Part shown: positions 25,488 to 34,855 of the stretch, piece after piece
How the letters are laid out: each line of letters starts with the position of its first letter
Position numbering within the stretch: position 1 is the first letter of the stretch
From: Candidatus Contubernalis alkalaceticus
GTDB taxonomy: Bacteria > Bacillota > Dethiobacteria > SKNC01
NCBI RefSeq assembly: GCF_022558445.1
Contig: NZ_CP054699.1
Coordinates: 2,868,001 to 2,932,000, forward strand
Length of the DNA: 64,000 nucleotides
Direction of reading: 5' to 3'
Position numbers and translations under genes: made by a program
The notes under the pieces: generated by a model
Databases searched by the model: none
Told to the model about the DNA's origin: nothing
Seen by the model: the letters and a program-made list of their open reading frames with translations, nothing else

Positions 25488-27004
25488 TTAAAGCAAAAAA
25501 ATTTCATTAAAGGGATCCTCAATAAATTGGTACTGCCGGGCACATTCTTTTATATCCATTTCTTCAACCTGGCAGAAAAGGTCAAAAATGCTTTCTACCA
25601 TTGCCTTAAACTTTTTATACTGCTCCTTCGACACAAACACAAATCCATGGGCCAGAATGCTGTGATTTCTTTTTTGGGTTTCGTTTACAAACCAGCCCCA
25701 GTGAACCGGTTTAGGAGATACTTTTTTTAACTGGAATGAATCATTTATGGATTCCAAAAGCATGTAACCTTCCACCAGGGCTATTTGCCCGGGCAGTTGC
25801 TTTGCTGCTGGTTGTTTTAGTTCTTTTTTAATCTGATTTATTTTTTCCAGTAGGGATCCTTCAGATTCCCCATGCATGGATTGTAAAAGAAGAGTATAAA
25901 CGGGGTTAGATGTATCTATGCCGTACATTGCAAACCTTCTCTGTTCAAATATTTCCAGGAGCCTGTAAAGATAGAGGGAGGCATTATCATATTTACCCGC
26001 TCCTCCATACGTATGGCATTCTGGTAAACGGTAAATACAAGGGTTTCCACTGCATTCCCATCCTGCAATAGAGGAAGAGTTGAATTCCCCGGTTTTAAGG
26101 GCATCAGTCCGGCAAGATGTTTTAGCTTTTCTACCTGTGCCTCCAAAAGTTCCGTTTCTTCGCTGGATAAACATGCCCTTGCCAGCAGCTGATACGCTGT
26201 TTCCAGGTTTTTTGCAGCATCCACCAGGTTCAGGCCGTCCCATTCTTCGTAAGCCCGGGACAAATACAGCGTTACTTCAAATTTCCGTGGGTCCGGTACT
26301 TTTTCCACAAGTTGGGCCAGTGACCTGCCGGCACCATGGTAATCCTTTCGCCGGAATAGTTCTTCTATCTCCCTTTCCTGCAGCACACCAAAAACTGTAT
26401 AGGGATTATGAATTTTTTCCAGGCACTCTGTCCCCGGCTTGGGTCTTCGAAGCTCTTTATCATATTCTTTATTATGAACATACAAAAGTTTTATTCCCAG
26501 CAGCGCTCCAGCCATGGACAGGGCACCCGTCATTGCCTTGGTTCCACCGGTAATATCTGCTGCTAAATCCTTGCGACGCCCCCACTTATCCCAAACTTTC
26601 AGCACCTGCTGATAGATAGGCAGAGAATCAATACCCCGGACAGTTTCTTTATCTATTTGGGAGAACTTCAACCTGGTAATATCAATAATTTCATCCAGCA
26701 AATGTTCTGTTTCTGGAGTGCATAAGAAAAATACCCTTTCCGGTTGACAGACTGAGATTGTCAGCACAAGGGGTTCCCAGGAAAAACCTAAAGTAAGAAT
26801 TAAACCATAAACTTCATAATTATATATCTTATGGGTTTCCCTTGTCTTAAACAATTCCCGGGAGGGTAAAAACACCTTTTCTTTGTAAAAATATTTTGCC
26901 TGGGCTATTTCTTCAGAGGTGATTTTTGGCAGAGCTTCCCATTCACGGGCATTAACGGCAATTTGCCTTTCTAAATCTTTTAAATAGTCATCCAAGATGA
27001 GCAT
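25488..27004 (-). pseudogene. CARF-HEPN ancillary CRISPR nuclease (TIGR02710/Cas02710 type), frameshifted
   Basis: The first frame (27004 to 25916) encodes a CARF-type domain with the family signature DLAADITGGTKAMTGALSMA near residue 150, then IKLLYVHNKEYDKELRRPKP. The second frame takes over near 25996-25998 and encodes the C-terminal HEPN RNase. That part contains ETQKRNHSILAHGFVFVSKE, whose R-x6-H is the HEPN catalytic motif. Adding one base in the CCC run at 25996-25998 (GGG in the coding sense) joins them as EER-GKYDNASLYLYRLLEI. The whole is then 505 codons plus stop. It would be a cOA-activated RNase partner of the III-B complex. As read it is inactive, or switched off by slippage, or mis-sequenced. 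Confidence 0.82.
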
Positions 27005-27324
27005 CTCCTTTCCAGATAGAAGATATATTTATTATAACACCATTACGCTAAGCGTTTCCTCTACTACTCTATTTTGAGTATTCACCACCCTCATAATAAC
27101 TTAAGTGCCTGTTACTATCCGCTCCACATCCGCTCTCTAATTCTTGAAACGTTCAGCGGCTATCAACAATATTTTTAGATCAGTACAGGGACGCCCTCAG
27201 CTGCGCTAAACCAGAGTTTAACACTGTTACGTCATACCTCCCCTTTACCGCAACTTGTCCACAGCCGAGGATCTTTGACATTAGCTCTTTAAAACAAATA
27301 CCGGAAAACAATTGTTTGTGCGTA

Positions 27325-27353
27325 TTGAAAACACGTGTTAGCATTGCTATAAT
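27325..27353 (+). promoter_or_regulatory. hicAB promoter with internal palindromic operator
   Basis: TTGAAA (27325-27330) and TATAAT (27348-27353) are 17 bases apart, with a TGC extended -10. The spacer contains the palindrome AACACGTGTT (27330-27339), well placed for repression by HicB. The ATG of hicA lies 31 bases downstream of the -10 box. The rest of 27005-27383 shows no gene. Confidence 0.65.
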
Positions 27354-27383
27354 TATTATTGGAAAGGTTTGTGTAAGTTAATT

Positions 27384-27578
27384 ATGCGGAACGAGGACTC
27401 AAAGGATATCATCGAAAGACTGGTAAGGGAAGGATGATATCTTGTCCGCATAAAAGGCTCACATCATCAATACAAACACAATGAAAAACCAGGAACTGTA
27501 ACAGTTCAACATCCAAAAAAGTCAATATACGGTCATACTCTCAGAAGCATATACCGACAAGCAGGCTGGGAATGGTGA
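27384..27578 (+). pseudogene. hicA: hicA toxin gene interrupted by an in-frame TGA
   Basis: HicA is a small dsRBD-fold mRNA interferase. The frame reads MRNEDSKDIIERLVREG, then TGA (27435-27437), then YLVRIKGSHHQYKHNEKPGT, VTVQHPKKSIYGHTLRSIYR and QAGWEW. HicA proteins have Trp at the interrupted position (GWYLVR), so a single TGG-to-TGA change would explain it. The catalytic histidine (GSHHQYKH) lies beyond the stop, so the toxin is presumably not made. The full frame would be 64 codons. The downstream hicB is intact. Confidence 0.83.
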
Positions 27579-27613
27579 AAAAGCAAGCTTATTATAATAA
27601 AGGAGTGCAAAAA

Positions 27614-28057
27614 ATGATAGATCGTTATCTTTTTCCAGCAATATTTTATCCGCCTGAACAAGACGGACTTGATTACTGCGTTGTTTTTCCCGACCTCGAT
27701 GTGGCCACACAAGGCGAAAACATCCAGCAGGCATTTGATATGGCTAAAGAACTTTTAGAATTGACACTTTACGGCCTGGAAGAGGACGAAGAAAAAATTC
27801 CAGCAGCCTCTAATCCGTCAGACATCCTCTTGGATTACCAGAATGCTTTCATTTCTCTAATTTCAGTTTATATGCCTATCATTCGTGATGAAATGGCACA
27901 ACAATACGTCAGAAAGACTGTTACACTACCGAAATGGCTAAACGACGCAGCTGAGAGCGCCAACGTTAATTTTTCACGGTCACTTCAGACAGCACTACGG
28001 CTCAAGCTCAACATCTCGAACCCACCCGGTCACTACAAAGCAAAAAAGAAAACTTAA
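27614..28057 (+). CDS. hicB: HicB antitoxin
   Basis: HicB neutralises HicA and represses the operon. The 147-residue protein has the HicB partial RNase H-like domain (DGLDYCVVFPDLDVATQGEN) and a C-terminal ribbon-helix-helix-like DNA-binding segment (YVRKTVTLPKWLNDAAESAN). I start it at ATG 27614, with AAAGGAG upstream, rather than at an earlier frame opening that overlaps hicA. A terminator follows at 28067. Confidence 0.88.
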   Translation: MIDRYLFPAIFYPPEQDGLDYCVVFPDLDVATQGENIQQAFDMAKELLELTLYGLEEDEEKIPAASNPSDILLDYQNAFISLISVYMPIIRDEMAQQYVRKTVTLPKWLNDAAESANVNFSRSLQTALRLKLNISNPPGHYKAKKKT

Positions 28058-28066
28058 AAAATTTTA

Positions 28067-28092
28067 CCCGGACATCGGTTCCGGGCTTTTCT
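28067..28092 (+). terminator. Terminator of hicAB
   Basis: CCCGG-ACATCGGTT-CCGGG followed by CTTTTCTT, ten bases after the hicB stop. Confidence 0.7.
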
Positions 28093-28175
28093 TGAAATAT
28101 TGTTTTAGCCGTTTCAATCCATTCTAACGGGTCTAGCACGTTTTTTATCCGCCTTAACAGAGACTTGATTATTGA

Positions 28176-28334
28176 CTATTTTCCATTTGTGACAATATCC
28201 ATTTTGAAATACACATAAGGACCATCAACAGCACCCGTAACAGTTCCCGTAGCTTTAGTTATACCAAAAGTCAAAACATTCTTATCTGTGCATATTGTAA
28301 CATTACCCTCATTTGAAGGGCTTCCCTTTTAGTT
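28176..28334 (-). pseudogene. Remnant of an unidentified secreted or surface-type coding region
   Basis: A startless frame encodes GSPSNEGNVTICTDKNVLTF, GITKATGTVTGAVDGPYVYF and KMDIVTNGK before a TAG. The repetitive T/G/V-rich composition looks protein-like, but there is no start and a TAA lies just upstream. I cannot assign a family. Confidence 0.3.
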
Positions 28335-28366
28335 TAGCGACCTGCCCTCGCTATAGTTCTCATACA

Positions 28367-29101
28367 TTACTGTGTGTTCTCAAGCGGTTTTCTCTCGGTT
28401 TTATGGCGGCCAGGACACAAAAAACCCTTGGCAGGATAACCTAAGAAAATTAATGCAGTTGGCTCAATAAAGTTGTGGGGGACTGGCCCTGAGAGGGAGA
28501 TTCTGGAAATTGCCGAAGGCAAGGGCCGAAATCTTCCGGGCATCTTTCTAAGTTGGTGAAGCATGTTGTTGGCGTTACTTTCGGCATTTTTTAAAGATGT
28601 AAGCAGATGATCGCATGCGGAAATAATGTCGTCATTTTCTTTTGGTGTATCAATAACTTCACGAATATTTATTCTGGGATTGTTGGACAGAGCATTTAAC
28701 ATTCGCAAAATTGCCGCAAGAGAATAATTTGCACAGCGCAGGGATCGAATGATTTTGATCAGCCTGATATCTTCATCTGAATATGTTCGATAGCCGTTTT
28801 GTTTTCGCTTAATTGTGAGCAAACCATTCATTTCCCAATTTCTTAAAGCATCCATTGAAATTTGCAGCTGGTCAGCAGCTTCTTTTCTTGTGAAAAAGGC
28901 GCTGTTATTAATTTGTTTACTACCTCTTATTAGTTGCTCCACAATCGTTATAGCTTCTTCGGCGTTTTTTTGTTCTTTTTTAATTTGCTGTAAATAACAT
29001 TCTGTAAGATATAATGCTTTGTCAAAATCTACACTAGCGGAGGTCCAGAGGTGAAGGGAATAGAAAAAATAAAAGGCTTTAAATTGCTGTAATACCGCAC
29101 A
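28367..29101 (-). pseudogene. MerR-family regulator remnant, truncated at both ends
   Basis: The central frame is a MerR-type winged helix (FFTRKEAADQLQISMDALRN, WEMNGLLTIKRKQNGYRTYS) followed by a helical region. Upstream of the GTG that would start the frame, sense coding continues in frame (FKAFYFFYSLHLWTSASVDF, DKALYLTECYLQQIKKEQKN) as in the linker of larger two-HTH MerR proteins, then ends at a TAA with no start. At the other end the protein runs into a dispersed palindromic repeat (28495-28543) that replaces its natural C-terminus. I infer a decayed gene. Confidence 0.6.
28495..28543. repeat. Dispersed palindromic repeat, copy A
   Basis: GGGAGATT...AATCTTCCGGGCAT encloses AATTGCCGAAGGCAA. 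Related copies are at 35215-35263 (inverted) and 54707-54753. Partial ends (GCCCGGAGATT) are at 39049 and 56419. It has a hairpin with an outer GGAGATT/AATCTCC stem and an inner TTGCC/GGCAA stem. Confidence 0.7.
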
Positions 29102-29119
29102 TTATCCTAGCCAAAATAA

Positions 29120-29989
29120 TCATTTTAGCTTTTCCTTCATTGGCTTAGAATAACTACTTGAAAGAGAATACTTATCTCTAACCTCATTTACAGTTTTATA
29201 CAAGATATTTTTATACTCCTTGTTTGCTCCACCTGTCTTATAAAGTGCAACTAAGTCATAATAAAAGTTTGGAAATTCCTTTCTAATAAAATCAAAAAAT
29301 ACAGTCCTTGTTTTTCCTCTCAGATATAGAGTCCCCGGCAAAACATAGTCAACATCACTGTCTTTTGCTATATGAAAAAGTGAATCAATGTTCTCATAGC
29401 TATCTGTCAGATATGGAATAATTGGCATTACATGCAATCCAATAGAAGCATTTGTTTTCTTAAAGGTTTTAAGCATTTTAAAACGCCTAGTTGATTCAAC
29501 TCCTCCCGGCTCAATTAGCTTTCTCAATTCTTCATCAACTGTTGTAATTGTAGCTGCTACATTAATATATGTTAACTTAGACAATTCATCAATTAAATCA
29601 AAGTCTCTTAGAATTAAATCCGATTTTGTTGAAATAATTGCTGGGGTTTTAAACTTGATTAGAAGCTTTAAAATTTCTGGCATTAATTTGTAATGCTTTT
29701 CAGCTGGCTGATAGCTGTCAGTTACACCACCAATATTAACTATTTCTCTTTTCCAATTAGGATTACGCAGTTGCTTTTCAAGCTGCTCTATAATATTTAT
29801 TTTTACATATATATCTCCAAAATAGTTTTCAGAGTCAAGATAATCATGGGAATAGATTGCGTAACAATATTTGCAACCATGTTCACAACCACGATAAATA
29901 TTCAAATCCCAGCAATATGGCATCTGCCTTTTGAGCCTGTTTAAAGCAACTTCACAACTAATATCTTTATAAATTTTATCTCTCATCAT
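29120..29989 (-). CDS. Radical SAM protein, SPL (spore photoproduct lyase)-like family
   Basis: The 289-residue protein has the radical SAM iron-sulfur motif C-x3-C-x2-C in IYRGCEHGCKYCYAIYSHDY near residue 36, then VNIGGVTDSYQPAEKHYKLM. The order resembles the SPL/Rv2578c-like group. True spore photoproduct lyases are longer and bind DNA damage; the short form here is of uncertain substrate. The ATG follows GAGGATTC. It is monocistronic as far as seen, flanked by decayed regulators. Confidence 0.8.
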   Translation of the reverse strand: MMRDKIYKDISCEVALNRLKRQMPYCWDLNIYRGCEHGCKYCYAIYSHDYLDSENYFGDIYVKINIIEQLEKQLRNPNWKREIVNIGGVTDSYQPAEKHYKLMPEILKLLIKFKTPAIISTKSDLILRDFDLIDELSKLTYINVAATITTVDEELRKLIEPGGVESTRRFKMLKTFKKTNASIGLHVMPIIPYLTDSYENIDSLFHIAKDSDVDYVLPGTLYLRGKTRTVFFDFIRKEFPNFYYDLVALYKTGGANKEYKNILYKTVNEVRDKYSLSSSYSKPMKEKLK

Positions 29990-30081
29990 GAATCCTCGTT
30001 TTGTATACTATTAAGAGTAAACTTGATTATTCTAGATGCCATTATGCAGCCAAATAACCAAGCTTACTCTGCAAATAGCAT

Positions 30082-30575
30082 TTATTTATTTTTTGTAATC
30101 GGCAACCAAACTTCACATTTATAATTTAATGAAGATGTATCACCCGATGGATACACTTCTATATCCGGGGCATCTGCATATTCATATCCTGATGTCGGTA
30201 ACCATTCTGTGATAATCCGTTTCTGAAGGTCTTGTATAGCATTTGGCATAGGTCCAACACATTCGAATATTGCCCAAGTAGTTTCTGGCACTTGATATTC
30301 ATACATATTTTCTGGAATTGGTTTGTTTGTTGCAGCAGCAATATAATAATCGAAATCTTTTCCGTTCATACATGTACTTACACCCAAAACACCCAATGGT
30401 TCCTGGTTGGATAATTTGCTAATTTCGCCAAACATACCGTTTTGAAATACCTCACCCCAAAATTGCGGTACTTCTTTAAAGTTTTCTTCGGTGTTCAAAT
30501 CAAAATGCTTTTTAGCCCCCACAATCCGAAAGGCTTCTTTTTTCTCAATTCTGTAATTCATCTCCACATCTCCTT
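30082..30575 (-). pseudogene. AraC/GyrI regulator, 3' part (effector-binding domain), cut off by IS110 copy 1
   Basis: This encodes a GyrI-like small-molecule-binding domain (MNYRIEKKEAFRIVGAKKHF, PQFWGEVF, LGVLGVSTC, YEYADAPDIEVYPSGD). Removal of the IS110 element at 30576-32606 and one CTT joins it exactly to the AraC DNA-binding domain at 32607-32976. The join reads SIK-GDVEMNYRIEKK, and the joined gene has 287 codons including the stop. A GTG behind AAGGAG could let this domain be made alone. Confidence 0.85.
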
Positions 30576-30723
30576 GTATACTATGAGCAGCAGACGATTT
30601 GGACGTAAATTTCCAGTTCGGATGGTGCTCATTTGTTCTTTGAAAACTTTATACAGAATCAAATCTTGTTATCTAACTTACTTATGATCTTTTTAAAAAA
30701 AGATTAAAAAAATTAGCAGCAGG

Positions 30724-31154
30724 GGTTGTGAATATGTGGTCAACGCGAAGCGTTGTCCAAGCAGTTCGTGGGGTCTGTGGGTAACTCGAAGAGTTATCCA
30801 TCAGAATCCACAACTGCGGCATATTCACAAGCCTATCAAACAATACGTTTCCGCGTATCATGTCAAATTAATTGAAAAAAGGGTTTACAGTTCTGGGATG
30901 TCTTTGGGAAAATATAGCCATAGGTGTCTACCAAGGGAATGTTCAATTTTCTCCCGTTGCCCCGTTATCGGGTGTCTTCCTTTTTAAGAGTGTTCCCCTG
31001 GCCCCATGTTATAGACCAACACGCTGACTGTTTCCCGGTTGCCCCTCTCTCCTGCCAGCAGAGGGAGACCAGTGCACCGAGGGGAACCGGTGTATTCCAA
31101 TAGCTCGCAAGGCTGTCGTTCATGGGTTTCCCAGGGACATCCCAGGACTGTAGA
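30724..31154 (+). ncRNA. Structured noncoding region of IS110 copy 1 (candidate bridge RNA)
   Basis: Two structured blocks precede the transposase. Block 1 (30724-30833) has TTGTGAATATG paired with CATATTCACAA. These enclose CAACGC-GAA-GCGTTG and a TGTGG/CCACA stem that itself encloses TAACTC-GAA-GAGTTA. Block 2 has a 28-nt arm (30884-30911) that pairs with 31127-31154 by 24 Watson-Crick and 4 G-U pairs. It encloses CCGGTT-G-CCCCT with AGGGG-AACCGG (31035-31046, 31080-31090). IS110 elements of the bridge-RNA type encode their guide RNA in this position. Which loops act as guides I cannot assign. The long stem ends just before the transposase ribosome binding site and could also regulate translation. 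Confidence 0.55.
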
Positions 31155-31189
31155 CATCACATCCTTTTTCTAAGGAGGTGAAAACGACG

Positions 31190-32440
31190 ATGACTATCCC
31201 TTTGTTTGTCGGTATTGATGTAAGCAGCAAGGAAAATGTAGTATGCTGTTTAACCGATGAAGAAGAGAAACGAGCTTTATGCCGCTTTACTGTTCTAAAT
31301 AACCGACCCGGTATCATGGAGCTGCAGAAACGGATTAATCAGCTGGTAGATAAGCATAGTTTTGATGAAATTCGTTTTGGACTGGAACATACCGGCTGCT
31401 ACTCGACTCACGCCGCCATATACTTACATCGGCATTTAGATTTTGGGTGCTCTAATGTTAAAGTCTATATGTTTAACCCGAGCCTAATTAAGGAGTATAA
31501 AAAGTCTCATTTCCTTTCCCCCCCTAAAAATGACCGGGTGGATGCCTGGTATATTGCCGCCAAGGTTCGGTCCGGCCACTTACCTCATCCCTTCACCTGG
31601 AGTGAACCGATGATGGCACTGCAGCGGCTGACCCGGACCAGGTACCATCTCATGAAGGCACTGGTAAGAGAAAGTAATTTCCTTATGACCAACCTGTATT
31701 TAAAATGCAGCGATTACACGCTTGTTTTTGAAAACAAGCTGTCGGCAACTTCTTTGGCCGTCATGGAGGAGTTTGAATCCACAGAAGCTTTAGCAGAAAT
31801 CTCTGTGGACCAGCTGGTGGAATTTTTAATCCAGCATGGTAAAAATCGATTTGATGATCCTCAATCTGTGGCTAAGGAGTTACAGAAAGCAGCTCGTTCT
31901 TCTTACCGATTATCTAAGGCTATGGCTGATTCTGTTAACCTAGCTATGGCCTCCAGTATTCGGGTCATTCGGACAATTCAGGAACAGATTAAGTCTATAA
32001 AAAAGGCTATTGAAGACCATTTAAAAACGATTCCTCAAACTCTAGATTCTGTCCCGGGTATCGGTCCTATCTTTTCTTCTGGTATCTTGGCTGAAATTGG
32101 TGACATCCACCAGTTTGCCAGCCATAAGCAGTTGGCTAAGCATGCGGGCATTGCCTGGACTGAGAATCAATCGGGAAACTTTACGGCCAGCCAAACACGG
32201 CTAATTCACTCTGGGAACCGCTATTTACGATATTACTTAATGGAGGCGGCTAACAGTGTTCGGGTGCACGACCCTGTTTTTGCAGAGTATTATGCCAAGA
32301 AAAAGGCAGAGCCGAAACAGTTCGCCCATAAACGGGCCCTTGCTCTTACAGCACGTAAACTGGTACGGTTGGTCTTTCATCTGCTAAAGACGAACCAACT
32401 CTACCAACAGAGAGGAGGAAACCAACAAGAAATATTATAA
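31190..32440 (+). CDS. IS110-family transposase (DEDD recombinase)
   Basis: The product has 416 residues from ATG 31190; a GTG at 31178 overlaps the AAGGAGG site itself and is less likely. The DEDD N-terminal domain is visible: LFVGIDVSSKENVVCCL (Asp), FGLEHTGCYS (Glu), PPKNDRVDAWYIAAKV (Asp). The C-terminal Transposase_20 domain has LDSVPGIGPIFSSGILAEIG and RLIHSGNRYLRYYLMEAA, with the serine typical of the family. It is identical to the second copy, which suggests recent transposition and likely activity. Confidence 0.93.
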   Translation: MTIPLFVGIDVSSKENVVCCLTDEEEKRALCRFTVLNNRPGIMELQKRINQLVDKHSFDEIRFGLEHTGCYSTHAAIYLHRHLDFGCSNVKVYMFNPSLIKEYKKSHFLSPPKNDRVDAWYIAAKVRSGHLPHPFTWSEPMMALQRLTRTRYHLMKALVRESNFLMTNLYLKCSDYTLVFENKLSATSLAVMEEFESTEALAEISVDQLVEFLIQHGKNRFDDPQSVAKELQKAARSSYRLSKAMADSVNLAMASSIRVIRTIQEQIKSIKKAIEDHLKTIPQTLDSVPGIGPIFSSGILAEIGDIHQFASHKQLAKHAGIAWTENQSGNFTASQTRLIHSGNRYLRYYLMEAANSVRVHDPVFAEYYAKKKAEPKQFAHKRALALTARKLVRLVFHLLKTNQLYQQRGGNQQEIL

Positions 32441-32606
32441 AGATTAGCTGCGATTCCATCCACCCATAATTTACCGTTAATGTAATTTTAGTACTGTTAA
32501 TTTGGGTGGCTTAGTTAAGTGATGCCTTTTTTGGGCAAGCACCCCCTTAACAGCAGCGAATTTCTTAAATAATTTCCAGTTAACTACTTGACATCACACC
32601 GCTGCT

Positions 32607-32976
32607 CTTTAATTGAAATGAAGAAGGTCATACCGGGATGGGCTCTAAGATTAACGCCCTCATTTTTTGCACCAGAAGGCGATACACCATGTATGTTCTG
32701 AAAGGCACGGGAAAATGAGGTTGGGGAATCATATCCGTATTTCAAAGCCAAATCAATAACCTTTATGTCACTGTTTTGAAGTTCAAATGCTGCTAATGTC
32801 ATCCGCCTCCGCCTGATATACTCAGCTAATGAAACACCTGCTATGTATGAAAACATTCTCTGAAAATGAAATGATGAACAACAGGCAATTTTTGCCGCCT
32901 GCTCATAGTCTATTTTCCCTTCAAGGTTATTCTCAATATAGCTTATTGATTGATTCAACCTGTCCAGCCACTCCAT
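32607..32976 (-). pseudogene. AraC/GyrI regulator, 5' part (DNA-binding domain), cut by IS110 copy 1
   Basis: The N-terminal AraC-type double HTH is clear: YIENNLEGKIDYEQAAKIAC, FHFQRMFSYIAGVSLAEYIR, and DLALKYGYDSPTSFSRAF before GVSPSGAK. The frame then runs into the IS110 right end. The second IS110 copy sits immediately upstream and splits the leader so that only AAGGAG remains before the ATG. The gene has thus lost both its promoter region and its effector domain. Confidence 0.87.
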
Positions 32977-33138
32977 TGTATCAACTCCTTGTATACTATG
33001 AGCAGCAGACGATTTGGACGTAAATTTCCAGTTCGGATGGTGCTCATTTGTTCTTTGAAAACTTTATACAGAATCAAATCTTGTTATCTAACTTACTTAT
33101 GATCTTTTTAAAAAAAGATTAAAAAAATTAGCAGCAGG

Positions 33139-33569
33139 GGTTGTGAATATGTGGTCAACGCGAAGCGTTGTCCAAGCAGTTCGTGGGGTCTGTGGGTAAC
33201 TCGAAGAGTTATCCATCAGAATCCACAACTGCGGCATATTCACAAGCCTATCAAACAATACGTTTCCGCGTATCATGTCAAATTAATTGAAAAAAGGGTT
33301 TACAGTTCTGGGATGTCTTTGGGAAAATATAGCCATAGGTGTCTACCAAGGGAATGTTCAATTTTCTCCCGTTGCCCCGTTATCGGGTGTCTTCCTTTTT
33401 AAGAGTGTTCCCCTGGCCCCATGTTATAGACCAACACGCTGACTGTTTCCCGGTTGCCCCTCTCTCCTGCCAGCAGAGGGAGACCAGTGCACCGAGGGGA
33501 ACCGGTGTATTCCAATAGCTCGCAAGGCTGTCGTTCATGGGTTTCCCAGGGACATCCCAGGACTGTAGA
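33139..33569 (+). ncRNA. Structured noncoding region of IS110 copy 2 (candidate bridge RNA)
   Basis: Same sequence and pairings as 30724-31154, shifted by 2415. The identity of both copies means no covariation can be read from the pair. Confidence 0.55.
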
Positions 33570-33604
33570 CATCACATCCTTTTTCTAAGGAGGTGAAAAC
33601 GACG

Positions 33605-34855
33605 ATGACTATCCCTTTGTTTGTCGGTATTGATGTAAGCAGCAAGGAAAATGTAGTATGCTGTTTAACCGATGAAGAAGAGAAACGAGCTTTATGCCGC
33701 TTTACTGTTCTAAATAACCGACCCGGTATCATGGAGCTGCAGAAACGGATTAATCAGCTGGTAGATAAGCATAGTTTTGATGAAATTCGTTTTGGACTGG
33801 AACATACCGGCTGCTACTCGACTCACGCCGCCATATACTTACATCGGCATTTAGATTTTGGGTGCTCTAATGTTAAAGTCTATATGTTTAACCCGAGCCT
33901 AATTAAGGAGTATAAAAAGTCTCATTTCCTTTCCCCCCCTAAAAATGACCGGGTGGATGCCTGGTATATTGCCGCCAAGGTTCGGTCCGGCCACTTACCT
34001 CATCCCTTCACCTGGAGTGAACCGATGATGGCACTGCAGCGGCTGACCCGGACCAGGTACCATCTCATGAAGGCACTGGTAAGAGAAAGTAATTTCCTTA
34101 TGACCAACCTGTATTTAAAATGCAGCGATTACACGCTTGTTTTTGAAAACAAGCTGTCGGCAACTTCTTTGGCCGTCATGGAGGAGTTTGAATCCACAGA
34201 AGCTTTAGCAGAAATCTCTGTGGACCAGCTGGTGGAATTTTTAATCCAGCATGGTAAAAATCGATTTGATGATCCTCAATCTGTGGCTAAGGAGTTACAG
34301 AAAGCAGCTCGTTCTTCTTACCGATTATCTAAGGCTATGGCTGATTCTGTTAACCTAGCTATGGCCTCCAGTATTCGGGTCATTCGGACAATTCAGGAAC
34401 AGATTAAGTCTATAAAAAAGGCTATTGAAGACCATTTAAAAACGATTCCTCAAACTCTAGATTCTGTCCCGGGTATCGGTCCTATCTTTTCTTCTGGTAT
34501 CTTGGCTGAAATTGGTGACATCCACCAGTTTGCCAGCCATAAGCAGTTGGCTAAGCATGCGGGCATTGCCTGGACTGAGAATCAATCGGGAAACTTTACG
34601 GCCAGCCAAACACGGCTAATTCACTCTGGGAACCGCTATTTACGATATTACTTAATGGAGGCGGCTAACAGTGTTCGGGTGCACGACCCTGTTTTTGCAG
34701 AGTATTATGCCAAGAAAAAGGCAGAGCCGAAACAGTTCGCCCATAAACGGGCCCTTGCTCTTACAGCACGTAAACTGGTACGGTTGGTCTTTCATCTGCT
34801 AAAGACGAACCAACTCTACCAACAGAGAGGAGGAAACCAACAAGAAATATTATAA
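33605..34855 (+). CDS. IS110-family transposase (DEDD recombinase), second copy
   Basis: Identical in sequence to the transposase at 31190-32440, with the same DEDD and Transposase_20 motifs and the same start behind AAGGAGG. Homologous recombination between the two copies would delete the AraC 5' fragment. Confidence 0.93.
   Translation: MTIPLFVGIDVSSKENVVCCLTDEEEKRALCRFTVLNNRPGIMELQKRINQLVDKHSFDEIRFGLEHTGCYSTHAAIYLHRHLDFGCSNVKVYMFNPSLIKEYKKSHFLSPPKNDRVDAWYIAAKVRSGHLPHPFTWSEPMMALQRLTRTRYHLMKALVRESNFLMTNLYLKCSDYTLVFENKLSATSLAVMEEFESTEALAEISVDQLVEFLIQHGKNRFDDPQSVAKELQKAARSSYRLSKAMADSVNLAMASSIRVIRTIQEQIKSIKKAIEDHLKTIPQTLDSVPGIGPIFSSGILAEIGDIHQFASHKQLAKHAGIAWTENQSGNFTASQTRLIHSGNRYLRYYLMEAANSVRVHDPVFAEYYAKKKAEPKQFAHKRALALTARKLVRLVFHLLKTNQLYQQRGGNQQEIL

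Larger units (their letters stand above)
30576..32606 (+). mobile_element. IS110-family element, copy 1
   Basis: This 2031-bp element is identical over its length to the copy at 32991-35021 (constant offset 2415). It is flanked by CTT on both sides (30573-30575, 32607-32609), and no long terminal inverted repeats are evident, as usual for IS110. It carries about 610 bp of noncoding, structured DNA upstream of one transposase gene. It is inserted inside an AraC/GyrI regulator gene. Confidence 0.9.

Noticed and set aside
27435-27437. TGA in hicA as selenocysteine
   Set aside because: The family has Trp at this position and no SECIS-like hairpin is evident after the codon.
32392-32402. Second target of the pseudo-spacer at the IS110 transposase 3' end (about 10 matching bases around TGGTAGAGTT)
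   Set aside because: The match does not start at spacer position 1, is short, and falls inside a coding end, so chance is likely.
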